Shown: positions 52,465 through 60,709 of the stretch, in pieces
How the letters are laid out: every line of letters begins with the position of its first letter
How positions within the stretch are numbered: the stretch's first letter is position 1
Source: Aquabacterium sp. OR-4
Lineage (GTDB): Bacteria; Pseudomonadota; Gammaproteobacteria; Burkholderiales; Burkholderiaceae_C
Assembly: GCF_025290835.2 (NCBI RefSeq)
Contig: NZ_JAOCQD020000004.1
Span: 1 to 64,000, forward strand
DNA: 64,000 nucleotides
Reading direction: 5' to 3'
Program-made: the position numbers and the translations under genes
Notes under the pieces: generated by a model
Databases searched by the model: none
What the model saw: the letters and a program-made list of their open reading frames with translations, nothing else
What the model was told of the DNA's origin: nothing

Positions 52465-53753
52465 TTCATCATCAGGCCCGGCAGCCAGGTCGAGAAGGCC
52501 GGCACATAGGTCACCGCCAGCAGGCACAGGCCCAGCGCGCCGTAGAACGGCCAGATCGAGCGCATCACCTGGCCCACCGAGATGCCGCCGATGGCGCAGC
52601 CCACGAATTGCACCGTGCCCACCGGTGGCGTGTTCAGGCCCAGCGCGCAGTTGATCAGCATCACGATGCCGAACTGCAGCGGGTCCATGCCGTACTGCTG
52701 GGCAATGGGCAGGAAGATCGGCGTGCAGATCAGGATGGTGGGTGCCATGTCCAGAAAGGTGCCCAGCACGAACAGCAGCACGTTGATCAGCAGGAAGATC
52801 ACCCACGGGTCGCTCGACAGCGACTGCATCAGCGCGCCGGTTTTCTGCGGCACCTCGTACAGCGCCAGAAAGTAGCCGAAGGCCGCCGAGATGCCGATCA
52901 GCAGCAGCACCACGCCGGTGGTCTTGCAGGCCTTGGCGCAGGCCTTCAGAAAGTGCGCCCAGCTCAGCGAGCGGTACACGCCCACGGTGACCAGCAGCGC
53001 CCAGCCCACGGCCACCGCGGCCGACTCGGTGGCGGTGAACAGGCCGCTCAGGATGCCGCCCAGGATGATGGCCACCACCAGCAGCCCGGGCAGCGAGGCG
53101 GCAAAGGCCACCGCCACCGCCGCCCAGCCCGGAAACTCGCCCTGCGTGGCATAGCCGCGCCGGCGCGCCACCCACCAGGCGGCGCCCAGGTTGCACAGCG
53201 TGAGCAGCAGCGCCGGCAGCACGCCGGCCAGGATCAGCCCCATCACGCTGACCGAGGCGATGCCTGAGGTGGCCAGCGTGAACAGGATCAGGTTGTGCGA
53301 GGTGGGCATCAACGCCCCCACCAGCGCCGCATGGGTGGTGACGTTGACCGCGTAGTCGGCGTCGTAGCCCTGCTTCTTCATCAGCGGGATCATCACGCTG
53401 CCCATGGCCGAGACATCGGCCACCGGGCTGCCGACGATGCCGCCGAACAGCGTGCAGCCCAGCACATTGCTCATGCCCAGGCCACCACGCACATGGCCCA
53501 CCAGGCTGTTGGCCAGGCGCACGATGCGCTCGGCGATGCCGCCATAGAGCATCAGCTCGCCGGCGAACACGAAAAACGGGATGGCCAGAAAGCTGAACAC
53601 CTGCATGCCGCCCACCATCTTCTGGAAGACGACTGCCATCGGCAGCCCCGCGGCCAGGATGGTGGCCACCGACGACAGGCCGATGGCAAAGGCCACCGGC
53701 ACGCCCAGCAGCAGCAGGGCTGCGAACGAGACACACAGGACCGTCAGTTCCAC
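52461..53753 (-). CDS. TRAP transporter large permease (DctM)
   Basis: A 430-residue DctM-type membrane subunit with about 12 spans. Characteristic segments are FLAIPFFVFAGELMLYGGIAERIV, LGMSNVLGCTLFGGIVGSPVADVSAMGSV and TATESAAVAVGWALLVT (given in parts), and the late ALGLNTPPVGTVQFVGCAIG. The start is taken at GTG 53753, which overlaps the DctQ stop by ten bases and gives the normal family length; no ATG lies near. Its stop overlaps the lactonase start. With DctP and DctQ it forms a sodium-driven uronate importer. Confidence 0.92.
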   Translation of the reverse strand: MELTVLCVSFAALLLLGVPVAFAIGLSSVATILAAGLPMAVVFQKMVGGMQVFSFLAIPFFVFAGELMLYGGIAERIVRLANSLVGHVRGGLGMSNVLGCTLFGGIVGSPVADVSAMGSVMIPLMKKQGYDADYAVNVTTHAALVGALMPTSHNLILFTLATSGIASVSVMGLILAGVLPALLLTLCNLGAAWWVARRRGYATQGEFPGWAAVAVAFAASLPGLLVVAIILGGILSGLFTATESAAVAVGWALLVTVGVYRSLSWAHFLKACAKACKTTGVVLLLIGISAAFGYFLALYEVPQKTGALMQSLSSDPWVIFLLINVLLFVLGTFLDMAPTILICTPIFLPIAQQYGMDPLQFGIVMLINCALGLNTPPVGTVQFVGCAIGGISVGQVMRSIWPFYGALGLCLLAVTYVPAFSTWLPGLMMK

Positions 53754-54232
53754 GATGGCTCCACCACGCTGCCGCGCAGGTTGGCCAGGATGTGCTCGAT
53801 GGAGAACAGCACGATCAAGGCGCCGGCGATGATCAGCGGCACATAGTCGATGCCGTCGGGTACCGGCAGCATGGGCTTTTTTTCGCCCCACTTGGCGGCG
53901 GCCCAGGTCCAGCCGCCATGGCACATCAGCGCGCCGAACAGGCCCACCAGGGCATGGATCAGCAGCTCGATGCGGCGCTGCCAGGCCTCGGGCAGCAGCG
54001 CCACCATCGACTCCAGGCCCACGTGGCCGGCATCGCGCACGCCCACCGCCAGGCCCAGCGCGGTGACGAACAATACGCCCAGCAGGGCCACGGCCTCGGC
54101 CCAGGTGGGCGTGTCGTTGAGCACGTAGCGGCCGAACACCTGCCACTGCACGCTCAGCACCACCGCCAGCAGCAGGGCCACCGCCGCCATCAGGCACAGC
54201 CGGGACAGCCCGGCGCAGAACTGCGTGTACAT
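53744..54232 (-). CDS. TRAP transporter small permease (DctQ)
   Basis: A 162-residue membrane protein with four predicted spans, typical of DctQ: LCLMAAVALLLAVVLSVQWQVFGRYVLND at the start with the conserved F-G-R-Y, WAEAVALLGVLFVTALGLAVGVRDAGHVGLE, and a last span IIAGALIVLFSIEHIL. It starts 22 bases after the DctP stop and overlaps the DctM gene. DctQ links the binding protein and the large permease. Confidence 0.9.
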   Translation of the reverse strand: MYTQFCAGLSRLCLMAAVALLLAVVLSVQWQVFGRYVLNDTPTWAEAVALLGVLFVTALGLAVGVRDAGHVGLESMVALLPEAWQRRIELLIHALVGLFGALMCHGGWTWAAAKWGEKKPMLPVPDGIDYVPLIIAGALIVLFSIEHILANLRGSVVEPSWN

Positions 54233-54254
54233 CGTGCGCGCCCGTCCGCCGGAG

Positions 54255-55241
54255 TTACTTGGTGTCCTGCACGGCCTTGACCAGGCGCTTGTGCTCAGGC
54301 GTGGTCATGAACTTGTCGTAGACCGGGCCCATCACGGCCTGGAACGAGGCCTTGTCGACATCGACCACCTGGCCGCCCTGGGCCTTGACGGCGGCCAGCG
54401 ACTTGGCCTCCTGCTCGTCCCACTTCTGGCGCTGGAAGGCCACCGAGGCCTTGGCCGCGGCGCGCACCATGTCCTGCTCGGCCTTGGGCAGCTTGTCCCA
54501 GACCAGCTTGCTCATCAGCAGCATCTCGGGCGCCATCGAGTGCTCGGTCTTGGCGTAGAACTTCACCGCCTCCACATGCTTGAAGCCGTCAAAGCTGGGC
54601 AGGTTGTTCTCGGCGGCATCGATCAGGCCGGTCTTCAGGCCGGTGTAGACCTCGCCAATGGGCATGGGCGTGGGGTTGGCGCCCATCGCGCCGACCAGGG
54701 CCACCCACAGATCGCTTTGCTGCACGCGGATCTTCAGGCCCTTGGCGTCGGCCACGCTCTTGATCGGCTTCTTGGCATAGATGCTGCGCGCGCCCGAGTC
54801 GTAGAAGGCCAGGCCGATGAAGCCGGCGCCTTCGCAGCTCTTGAGGATCTCGTCGCCCACCGGGCCGTCGAGCGCATGGCGCATGTGCTCGACCGAGCGA
54901 AACAGGAAGGGCATGGTCGGCACCTGGGTCAGCGGGCACACCGCGTTCATCGGGCTGATGTTCACGCGGGTGAGGTCCAGCGCGCCGATCTTGACCTGGT
55001 CGATGGTCTCCTTTTCGGTGCCCAGCGCGCCCTTGTTGAAGACCTTGATCTTGTGCTTGCCGCCGCTGGCCTTCTCGAGCAGCGTGCTCATGTGGCGCAC
55101 GGCGGCCACGGTGGGGTAGTCGTCGGCGTTGTGCACGTCGGCCGCGCGGAACTGGGTGGCCTGGGCGGCGACGCAGGCCACACCCATCGTGAGGGCGGCC
55201 ACACGGCGCAGCCAGGGTGAAAAAAGGGAGGAGCAGGACAT
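54255..55241 (-). CDS. TRAP transporter binding protein (DctP), probable uronate ligand
   Basis: A 328-residue DctP-family periplasmic binding protein. A signal peptide spans about 1-28 ([15 protein letters not shown]). The mature start [21 protein letters not shown], the [21 protein letters not shown] segment and [22 protein letters not shown] match the group of TRAP binding proteins shown in related Burkholderiales to bind glucuronate/galacturonate. The Arg in KIRVQQ is the usual carboxylate contact. ATG 55241 has AAAGG upstream. It sits 97 bases after uronate dehydrogenase, which supports a uronate ligand. Confidence 0.9.
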   Translation of the reverse strand: MSCSSLFSPWLRRVAALTMGVACVAAQATQFRAADVHNADDYPTVAAVRHMSTLLEKASGGKHKIKVFNKGALGTEKETIDQVKIGALDLTRVNISPMNAVCPLTQVPTMPFLFRSVEHMRHALDGPVGDEILKSCEGAGFIGLAFYDSGARSIYAKKPIKSVADAKGLKIRVQQSDLWVALVGAMGANPTPMPIGEVYTGLKTGLIDAAENNLPSFDGFKHVEAVKFYAKTEHSMAPEMLLMSKLVWDKLPKAEQDMVRAAAKASVAFQRQKWDEQEAKSLAAVKAQGGQVVDVDKASFQAVMGPVYDKFMTTPEHKRLVKAVQDTK

Positions 55242-55338
55242 GTGAAACCTTTGAGAAGTGCGCCGCGCGGCTGTCGCCAGGGCGCTGGAGTCAGTGGTGT
55301 GTGCAGTGGGTCCGTCGGCGTGGGCCCGCTGCCGCGAA

Positions 55339-56184
55339 TCAGGCCGGTGGGTCGTCATACGGCCCCAGCGCCACGAAGCGCCCGCCTTGATGGGCGACGA
55401 TTGCTGCCCGGGCATCCAGCCAGGGCGGCTCGGCGGCTTCGATCTGCGCGCGCCAGGGCTCGCTGGAATCCTGCGGCCGGTAGCCGATGTGGGCGGCGTG
55501 GCGGTTGTCCCACCAGACCTGGTGGTTGTCGCTCATGCCGAACACGATGCTGTGGCCGGCCACCGGCGTGCGCAGGCTGGCCAGCACCAGGCGCTCAAGA
55601 TCGTCGATGCTCAGCCAGGTGGCCAGCATGCGGCGGTTCTCGGGCGCCGGCGTCACGCTGCCGATGCGCAGGCACACGGTCTGGATGCCGTAGCGATCCC
55701 AGTACAGGCGCGACAGCGTTTCGCCGAAGGCCTTGCTCACGCCATACAGGCCGTCGGGCCGCGGCGGGGCCAGCGCGTCGATGGTCTCGCTCTGGCGATA
55801 GAAGCCGGTGACATGGTTGCTGCTGGCGAACACGATGCGCTTCACACCCTGGTGGCGCGCCGCTTCGTACAGGTGGTAGACGCCCACGATGTTGGCATCG
55901 AGGATGGGCTGCCAGCGGTCTTCCACCGAGATGCCGCCCAGGTGCACCACGGCGTCCACGCCCTGCAGCAGGGCCTCGACCGCGGCGCGGTCTTCCAGGC
56001 GGCAGGGCACCAGTTCCTCGCCCGGCGCGGCCTCGCCCAGCGGGCCGATGTCGGACACGCGCAGCGCGGCGCAGTGCGCACGCAGCCGCGGCCGCAGATG
56101 GCGGCCGATGCCACCGGCCGCGCCGGTGAGCAGCAGGCGCTGGAAGCCTTGCACGGCAGGCGTGCGGGGGTCAGCAGAATTCAT
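55339..56184 (-). CDS. udh: Uronate dehydrogenase
   Basis: A 281-residue extended short-chain dehydrogenase of the uronate dehydrogenase type, oxidising D-glucuronate or D-galacturonate with NAD to the aldaro-lactone. [19 protein letters not shown] is the NAD loop; [27 protein letters not shown], the YGVSKAFGE active-site Tyr-x3-Lys and CLRIGSVTP follow in order as in Udh. ATG 56184 is preferred; another ATG lies at 56208. It is the first gene of an operon with TRAP transport genes, a lactonase and the xylanase, giving a complete entry route to the oxidative uronate pathway. Later enzymes of that pathway are not in the window. Confidence 0.9.
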   Translation of the reverse strand: MNSADPRTPAVQGFQRLLLTGAAGGIGRHLRPRLRAHCAALRVSDIGPLGEAAPGEELVPCRLEDRAAVEALLQGVDAVVHLGGISVEDRWQPILDANIVGVYHLYEAARHQGVKRIVFASSNHVTGFYRQSETIDALAPPRPDGLYGVSKAFGETLSRLYWDRYGIQTVCLRIGSVTPAPENRRMLATWLSIDDLERLVLASLRTPVAGHSIVFGMSDNHQVWWDNRHAAHIGYRPQDSSEPWRAQIEAAEPPWLDARAAIVAHQGGRFVALGPYDDPPA

Positions 56185-56511
56185 CGTTTTCTCGGATGGA
56201 TCGTTCATGCCGTGGGCTGTCGATCCGTTGCACTGCAGTTCAAGGCTCGCGCCGGACCCATGCCGATGCGCCGTCCGAGCCGGGGCCGGGCGCGCCGGCC
56301 GGGCGTGGGCCGCGGCCACGGATTTCAAGGCCGGTCGGTGCCGGCCCGTCTGCCGCACGGGTTGACGGCATGGCGCGGTGGGCAGGCGACGACGCCGGGC
56401 AGGGCCGCCGCGATCCTGCGCTTTGACCTCTGGAAACGCCCGGCAGCACCCGCTGCCTGGTGCCCCATGCCGGCCATGGCAGGTTCGGACCGGAGACATC
56501 ATCCCACAAAA

Positions 56512-56525
56512 TGGTTGCGTTATCA
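56512..56525 (+). promoter_or_regulatory. Candidate xylan-regulon LacI operator c (udh operon)
   Basis: TGGTTGCGTTATCA, a CG-centred 14-mer of the same pattern as sites a, b, d and e. It lies 327 bases upstream of udh and 300 bases upstream of GH67, so which promoter it serves is uncertain, but udh is more likely because site d is nearer GH67. Confidence 0.6.
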
Positions 56526-56696
56526 ACAATGAGTGGAGCGATGCCTGGCCAATGTGGTTCAGGCGCGTTCCAAGGGGCGGATTATCAAGATGATTGCGGC
56601 CTGAACATCTAGGCCAAACACCTAGGAATGCCCGGCCGGTGGGGTGGGTGTCGGCGGTTGATCGAAGATCTGGTTCGACGGCGCCTCTGGCAAGAG

Positions 56697-56710
56697 AGAT
56701 AGCGTTACCA
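56697..56710 (-). promoter_or_regulatory. Candidate xylan-regulon LacI operator d (GH67)
   Basis: AGATAGCGTTACCA on the plus strand, i.e. TGGTAACGCTATCT on the minus strand. It is 114 bases before the GH67 start. It is one of the more symmetric members of the set. Confidence 0.62.
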
Positions 56711-56824
56711 TTGCCGCGCGAAAAGCGGTCGATGCACTAGCCCGGCACGGGCATCGGCGACGGCTTGTGCAGGCGGCGCCCGATGCCGCGTGAACCGAGT
56801 GCCGAAAGTGCCGAGAGGGATGCG

Positions 56825-58987
56825 ATGGCAATGTTGTTTCGACTGCTGGCCTGCCTGTTGTTGGCGACGCCGATCGGTGCTGCCGCCCACGACGTGGAGG
56901 ACGGCTACCAGCTTTGGCTGCGGTATCGCAGCGCCACGCCGCAGCTCGGCGCCCGCATCGCATCGACGGCACGCTGCCTGGTGACGGCGGGCACGCCATC
57001 CCTGCAGCTGCAGGCCGCGGTGGCCGAACTCCGGCTGGGCGTGCAGGGCCTGAGCGGGCAGCGCCTGCCCGTGGCGCGTGAACTGTGCGCCGGCGCCCTG
57101 GTGCTGGCCACGCCCGAGGCGATGCCGGCGCTCAGGGCGCTGAAGCTGCCGTTGCAGGCGCTGGGCAGCGAGGGCTACCTGCTGCGCAGCCTGCGCTGGC
57201 GGGGCAAGGCCGTGACGCTCATCGCTGCCAACACCGACACCGGCCTGCTGTATGGCGGCTTTGCCTGGCTGCGCGCCGCGCAGTCCGGTGCCGACCTGCA
57301 GGCGCTGAACCAGCAGTCGGCCCCGCGCGTGGCGCTGCGTGTGTTGAACCATTGGGACAATCTGGATCGCAGCGTCGAGCGTGGCTATGCCGGATCGTCG
57401 ATCTGGGACTGGTGGGCGCTGCCCGACATGCGCAGCGCCCGCTATGTTGACTACGCACGGGCCAATGCCTCGCTGGGCATCAATGGCACGGTGCTGAACA
57501 ACGTCAATGCCAAGGCCGAATCGCTCACCGCGCCGTGGCTGGCCAAGGCCGCGGCGCTGGCCGAGGTGTTCCGGCCGTATGGCATTCGCGTTTACCTGTC
57601 GGCCCGCTTTTCAGCGCCGATGGAGATCGGCGGCCTGAAGAGCGCTGATCCATTGGACCCGGCCGTTCGGCGCTGGTGGCGCGCCAAGGCCGACGAGATC
57701 TACCAGCGCATCCCCGATTTCGGCGGCTTTCTCGTCAAGGCCAACTCCGAAGGGCAGCCCGGCCCGCAGGACTATGGCCGCAGCCATGCCGAGGGCGCGA
57801 ACATGCTGGCCGAGGCCCTGGCACCGCACGGCGGCCGCGTGATGTGGCGGGCCTTCGTCTATTCGCCCGAGGTCGGTGCCGACCGTGCGCAACAGGCCTA
57901 CGACGAGTTCAAGCCCCTGGACGGGCGGTTTGCGTCGAATGTCATCGTCCAGGTCAAGAACGGTCCCATCGACTTCCAGCCCCGCGAGCCCTTCCACCCG
58001 CTGTTCGGCAGCATGCCCAAGACCGCCATGGCCCTGGAGGTGCAGCTGACCAAGGAGTACCTGGGATTCGCCAGCCACCTGGTCTACCTGGGCCCGCTGT
58101 TCGAGGAGGTGCTGAAGGCCGACACGCTGCAGCAGGGCCCGGGCAGCACGGTGGCCCGCGTCATCGCCGGCGGCGGGCCCGCGGCGCTGCCAGGGGCCAT
58201 GGCCGGGGTGGCCAACATCGGCAGCGACCGCAACTGGACGGGCTCGCATTTCGACCAGGCCAACTGGTATGCCTTCGGCCGGATGGCCTGGGACCCGGAC
58301 CTGAGCCCGGCGGCCGTGGCCAGGGAGTGGGCCGGCCAGACCTTCGGCTCCGCGCCGGCCGCCCTCGACGAGATCGTGTCGATCATGCTGGCCTCGCGCG
58401 AGGCGGCGGTGGACTACATGACACCGCTGGGCCTGCATCACCTGATGGGCACCGGCCATCACTACGGCCCGGCACCCTGGGTCGATGACCTGGAGCGGGC
58501 CGACTGGAACCCGACCTACTTCCATCGCGCAAGCCGGCTCGGCATCGGCTTCGACCGCACGCCTGGCGGATCGAATGCCGTGGCCCAGTACGCGCCGCCG
58601 CTGGCACGGCAGTTCGCCCAGGTGCGTGACACACCCGAGAACCTGCTGCTGTGGTTCCACCATCTGCCGTGGCAGCACCGCATGGCCTCCGGCCGCAGCC
58701 TGTGGCATGAGCTGGTGCTGCGCTACGACCGCGGAGCGGAGAAGGTCACCGAGTTCCGCCGTCGATGGGAGGCCCTGCGCCCCCATGTGGACGCGCAACG
58801 GCACGCCGATGTGGCGGCAGCACTGGTGGTGCAGGAGCGCGAGGCGCGCTGGTGGCGCGACGCCTGCGTGGCCTACTTCCAGTCCGTCAATGGCCTGCCC
58901 TTGCCGGAAGGCACGCGGCCGCCGGAGCATCCGCTGGCGCACTACAAGGGCTTGCGATTTCCCTTCGCCCCCGGCCACGGTGGTTGA
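56825..58987 (+). CDS. aguA: Glycoside hydrolase family 67 alpha-glucuronidase
   Basis: A 720-residue GH67 enzyme, releasing (4-O-methyl)glucuronic acid from the terminal xylose of short aldouronic acids. The catalytic acid is in FLVKANSEGQPGPQDYG and the two base carboxylates in VQVKNGPIDFQPREPFHPLFG (two parts). LRVLNHWDNLDRSVERGYAG and SIWDWWALP near residue 190 are family hallmarks, as is GTGHHYGPAPWVDDLERADWNP. A signal peptide spans 1-20. ATG 56825 has AGAGGGA upstream. It stands alone behind operator site d. With GH115 it covers both internal and terminal glucuronic acid on xylan. Confidence 0.95.
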   Translation: MAMLFRLLACLLLATPIGAAAHDVEDGYQLWLRYRSATPQLGARIASTARCLVTAGTPSLQLQAAVAELRLGVQGLSGQRLPVARELCAGALVLATPEAMPALRALKLPLQALGSEGYLLRSLRWRGKAVTLIAANTDTGLLYGGFAWLRAAQSGADLQALNQQSAPRVALRVLNHWDNLDRSVERGYAGSSIWDWWALPDMRSARYVDYARANASLGINGTVLNNVNAKAESLTAPWLAKAAALAEVFRPYGIRVYLSARFSAPMEIGGLKSADPLDPAVRRWWRAKADEIYQRIPDFGGFLVKANSEGQPGPQDYGRSHAEGANMLAEALAPHGGRVMWRAFVYSPEVGADRAQQAYDEFKPLDGRFASNVIVQVKNGPIDFQPREPFHPLFGSMPKTAMALEVQLTKEYLGFASHLVYLGPLFEEVLKADTLQQGPGSTVARVIAGGGPAALPGAMAGVANIGSDRNWTGSHFDQANWYAFGRMAWDPDLSPAAVAREWAGQTFGSAPAALDEIVSIMLASREAAVDYMTPLGLHHLMGTGHHYGPAPWVDDLERADWNPTYFHRASRLGIGFDRTPGGSNAVAQYAPPLARQFAQVRDTPENLLLWFHHLPWQHRMASGRSLWHELVLRYDRGAEKVTEFRRRWEALRPHVDAQRHADVAAALVVQEREARWWRDACVAYFQSVNGLPLPEGTRPPEHPLAHYKGLRFPFAPGHGG

Positions 58988-59066
58988 CGCCGGCCGGCCA
59001 CCTGGGCGCCTTGCCCTATGATTGCGGAACCATGAACGCTGCCCCTGGGGCTCGCCGGTGTCACGC

Positions 59067-59082
59067 CGCCGGAGCTCCGGCG
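59067..59082. promoter_or_regulatory. Perfect 16-bp palindrome between GH67 and LacI genes
   Basis: CGCCGGAG/CTCCGGCG is perfectly symmetric and lies about 92 bases before the LacI start codon. It does not resemble either operator family in this window. It could be a binding site for another regulator or part of a transcription end for GH67. Confidence 0.35.
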
Positions 59083-59173
59083 AGGCGTTGCGAAGCGGCC
59101 GGTACAGAGGCCAGGGGCCGCATGAATGACTCAAGAACGCGCCGTTCGATGGCGTGAACAGGTGGGGTGAGGA

Positions 59174-60268
59174 TTGAAATCCGATACACGCCTTGGGCGC
59201 AGTCCCAAGGTTGCCACGATCGCCGACGTTGCGCGCCACGCGGGCGTGTCGCCGATGACGGTCTCGCGGGTCGTCAACGGCGAGTTGAACGTTCGGCTCG
59301 AAACCCGGCAGAAGGTGCAGGCGGCCCTGGCGGCGTTGAACTACGTGCCCAATCAGGCGGCGCGGAATCTCGCCGGTTCGGACCTGATCCGCATCGGCGT
59401 CATCTACAACGATCCCAGCGCCAGCTACCTCAACAAGTTCCTGATCGGCCTTCTGAACAAGTCGAGCCTCAGCAATGTGCGCCTGGTGGTGCAGCGCTGC
59501 GACGTCAGGGCGCAGGAGGCCACGATGGTGGCCGAGATGCTGCAGAACGGCCTGGACGGCCTGATCCTGCCGCCGCCGTTCTGTGACTCGCAGGCGCTGC
59601 TGAAGCTCGTGGCGGAGACCGACACGCCCGCCGTGACGGTCTCGAGCGGGCTGCCGGGTGCGCAGGTCTGTGCCGTGGGCATCGACGACTATCGCGCCGC
59701 CTATGTGATGACCCGCCATCTGCTGCAGTTGGGGCATCAGCGGCTGGGCTTCATCGTCGGCGATCCCAAGCAGACCTCGAGCGACCGTCGTCTGGCCGGC
59801 TTTCACGCGGCGATGGCGGACGCCGGGCTGGGCGCTTCGAATGAGCTGGTGGCGCAGGGCCTGTTCAGCTACCGCTCCGGGCTGGATGCCGCCGAAGTTC
59901 TGCTCTCCGACGAGCAGCGCCCCACGGCAATCTTCGCGAGCAACGACGACATGGCGGCCGCGACAGTGGCCATCGCGCACCGCATGGGCCTGGATGTTCC
60001 CAGCGATCTGACCGTGGTCGGCTTCGACGATGCGCCGCTGGCCACCACGATCTGGCCCGAGCTCACCACCGTGCGGCAGCCCATTGCAGAGATGGCCGCT
60101 GCCGCCGTGGACCTGGTGGTGCGACAGGTTCGCAGCCGGCGCAACGGTGAATCGATTGCGCCCGAGCAGATGCTGATGGACTTTGAACTGGTGAGGCGGC
60201 AGTCGGACGCCGCACCGCGGTTCCGCCCGCCGCTGCGGGTCACTGCATCGCGCCCCAGCGAGGTGTGA
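59174..60268 (+). CDS. LacI-family regulator of the xylan locus
   Basis: A 364-residue LacI-family protein. The helix-turn-helix ATIADVARHAGVSPMTVSRVV spans residues about 14-34, the hinge YVPNQAARNLAG follows, and the effector domain runs from VIYNDPSASYLNKF to the C-terminus with the family segments GFIVGDPKQTSSDRRLAGF and VGFDDAPLATTIWPELTTV. The start is TTG 59174: an in-frame stop lies just upstream and GGTGGGG precedes it at six bases. It is next to the TonB receptor that carries two operator-like sites and is the natural candidate to bind all six CG-centred sites. The inducer is probably a xylose- or glucuronate-containing sugar. Confidence 0.9.
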   Translation: MKSDTRLGRSPKVATIADVARHAGVSPMTVSRVVNGELNVRLETRQKVQAALAALNYVPNQAARNLAGSDLIRIGVIYNDPSASYLNKFLIGLLNKSSLSNVRLVVQRCDVRAQEATMVAEMLQNGLDGLILPPPFCDSQALLKLVAETDTPAVTVSSGLPGAQVCAVGIDDYRAAYVMTRHLLQLGHQRLGFIVGDPKQTSSDRRLAGFHAAMADAGLGASNELVAQGLFSYRSGLDAAEVLLSDEQRPTAIFASNDDMAAATVAIAHRMGLDVPSDLTVVGFDDAPLATTIWPELTTVRQPIAEMAAAAVDLVVRQVRSRRNGESIAPEQMLMDFELVRRQSDAAPRFRPPLRVTASRPSEV

Positions 60269-60573
60269 GCCAGCCTCGCACGCGCCCGGCCGGCGCCGGG
60301 GCGCGACGGCAGTTGTGCGGGCTTGCCATGCATGCAGACGCTGAATGCGCGCAGCTAGCACCTGTGCGGGGTCGGGCTTGGGCCAGGCCGCATCACACCG
60401 TAACCTGGACGCGCTGATTGACCGATAGGCATGGCGCCTGCCAGCCTGCTGCGCGGGTGCCGCACGCGCACCCGGCCGCCCAAGCGACACCGCCACCTTC
60501 GCCACCTGCAGCAGCCGCTGCGAAGCCTTGCGGCGTCGGGGTAAACCAGGGATCGCAAGCAAAGGTCGCTCGC

Positions 60574-60579
60574 TATACT
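60574..60579 (+). promoter_or_regulatory. Candidate -10 box of the TonB receptor promoter
   Basis: TATACT matches the sigma-70 consensus at five of six bases. No good -35 hexamer stands 16-18 bases upstream. The first operator begins five bases downstream, as at 36769/36782, so a bound repressor would cover the start of transcription. Confidence 0.45.
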
Positions 60580-60583
60580 GAAC

Positions 60584-60597
60584 TGATTGCGCTACCA
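60584..60597 (-). promoter_or_regulatory. Candidate xylan-regulon LacI operator e1 (TonB receptor)
   Basis: TGATTGCGCTACCA on the plus strand (TGGTAGCGCAATCA on the minus strand). It is the closest match to the set consensus and is part of an about 20-bp direct repeat with e2. Confidence 0.7.
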
Positions 60598-60603
60598 ACT
60601 GAT

Positions 60604-60616
60604 TGATACGCTACCA
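60604..60616 (-). promoter_or_regulatory. Candidate xylan-regulon LacI operator e2 (TonB receptor)
   Basis: TGATACGCTACCA on the plus strand, starting 20 bases after e1 and one base shorter in its left half. The two-turn spacing puts e1 and e2 on the same face of the helix. Confidence 0.6.
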
Positions 60617-60709
60617 AACACGATGGTGTGATTGGTGCGGTCGAGCAGCCACGACAAGCCGGGGCGCATGGCAAACAGCAGGCCACCGAGCCGCACGCAG
60701 GAGTCGAAC

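Larger units (their letters stand above)
56185..56824. other. 640-bp divergent region between udh and GH67 genes
   Basis: This non-coding stretch holds two candidate LacI operators (56512-56525 and 56697-56710). Open frames inside it have no recognisable domains. A short inverted repeat CTAGG-N7-CCTAG lies near 56610-56626. From 56220 to 56470 the DNA is GC-rich with no clear feature; it may be an untranslated leader of the udh operon or degenerate coding DNA. Confidence 0.5.
60269..60709. other. 441-bp region between the LacI gene and the TonB receptor
   Basis: The first part has a GC-rich imperfect hairpin near 60280-60305 (CGCGCCCGG.../...CCGGGGCGCG) that may end lacI transcription. The second part holds the receptor promoter: TATACT at 60574 and two tandem operators at 60584 and 60604. 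No coding sequence is supported. Confidence 0.55.
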
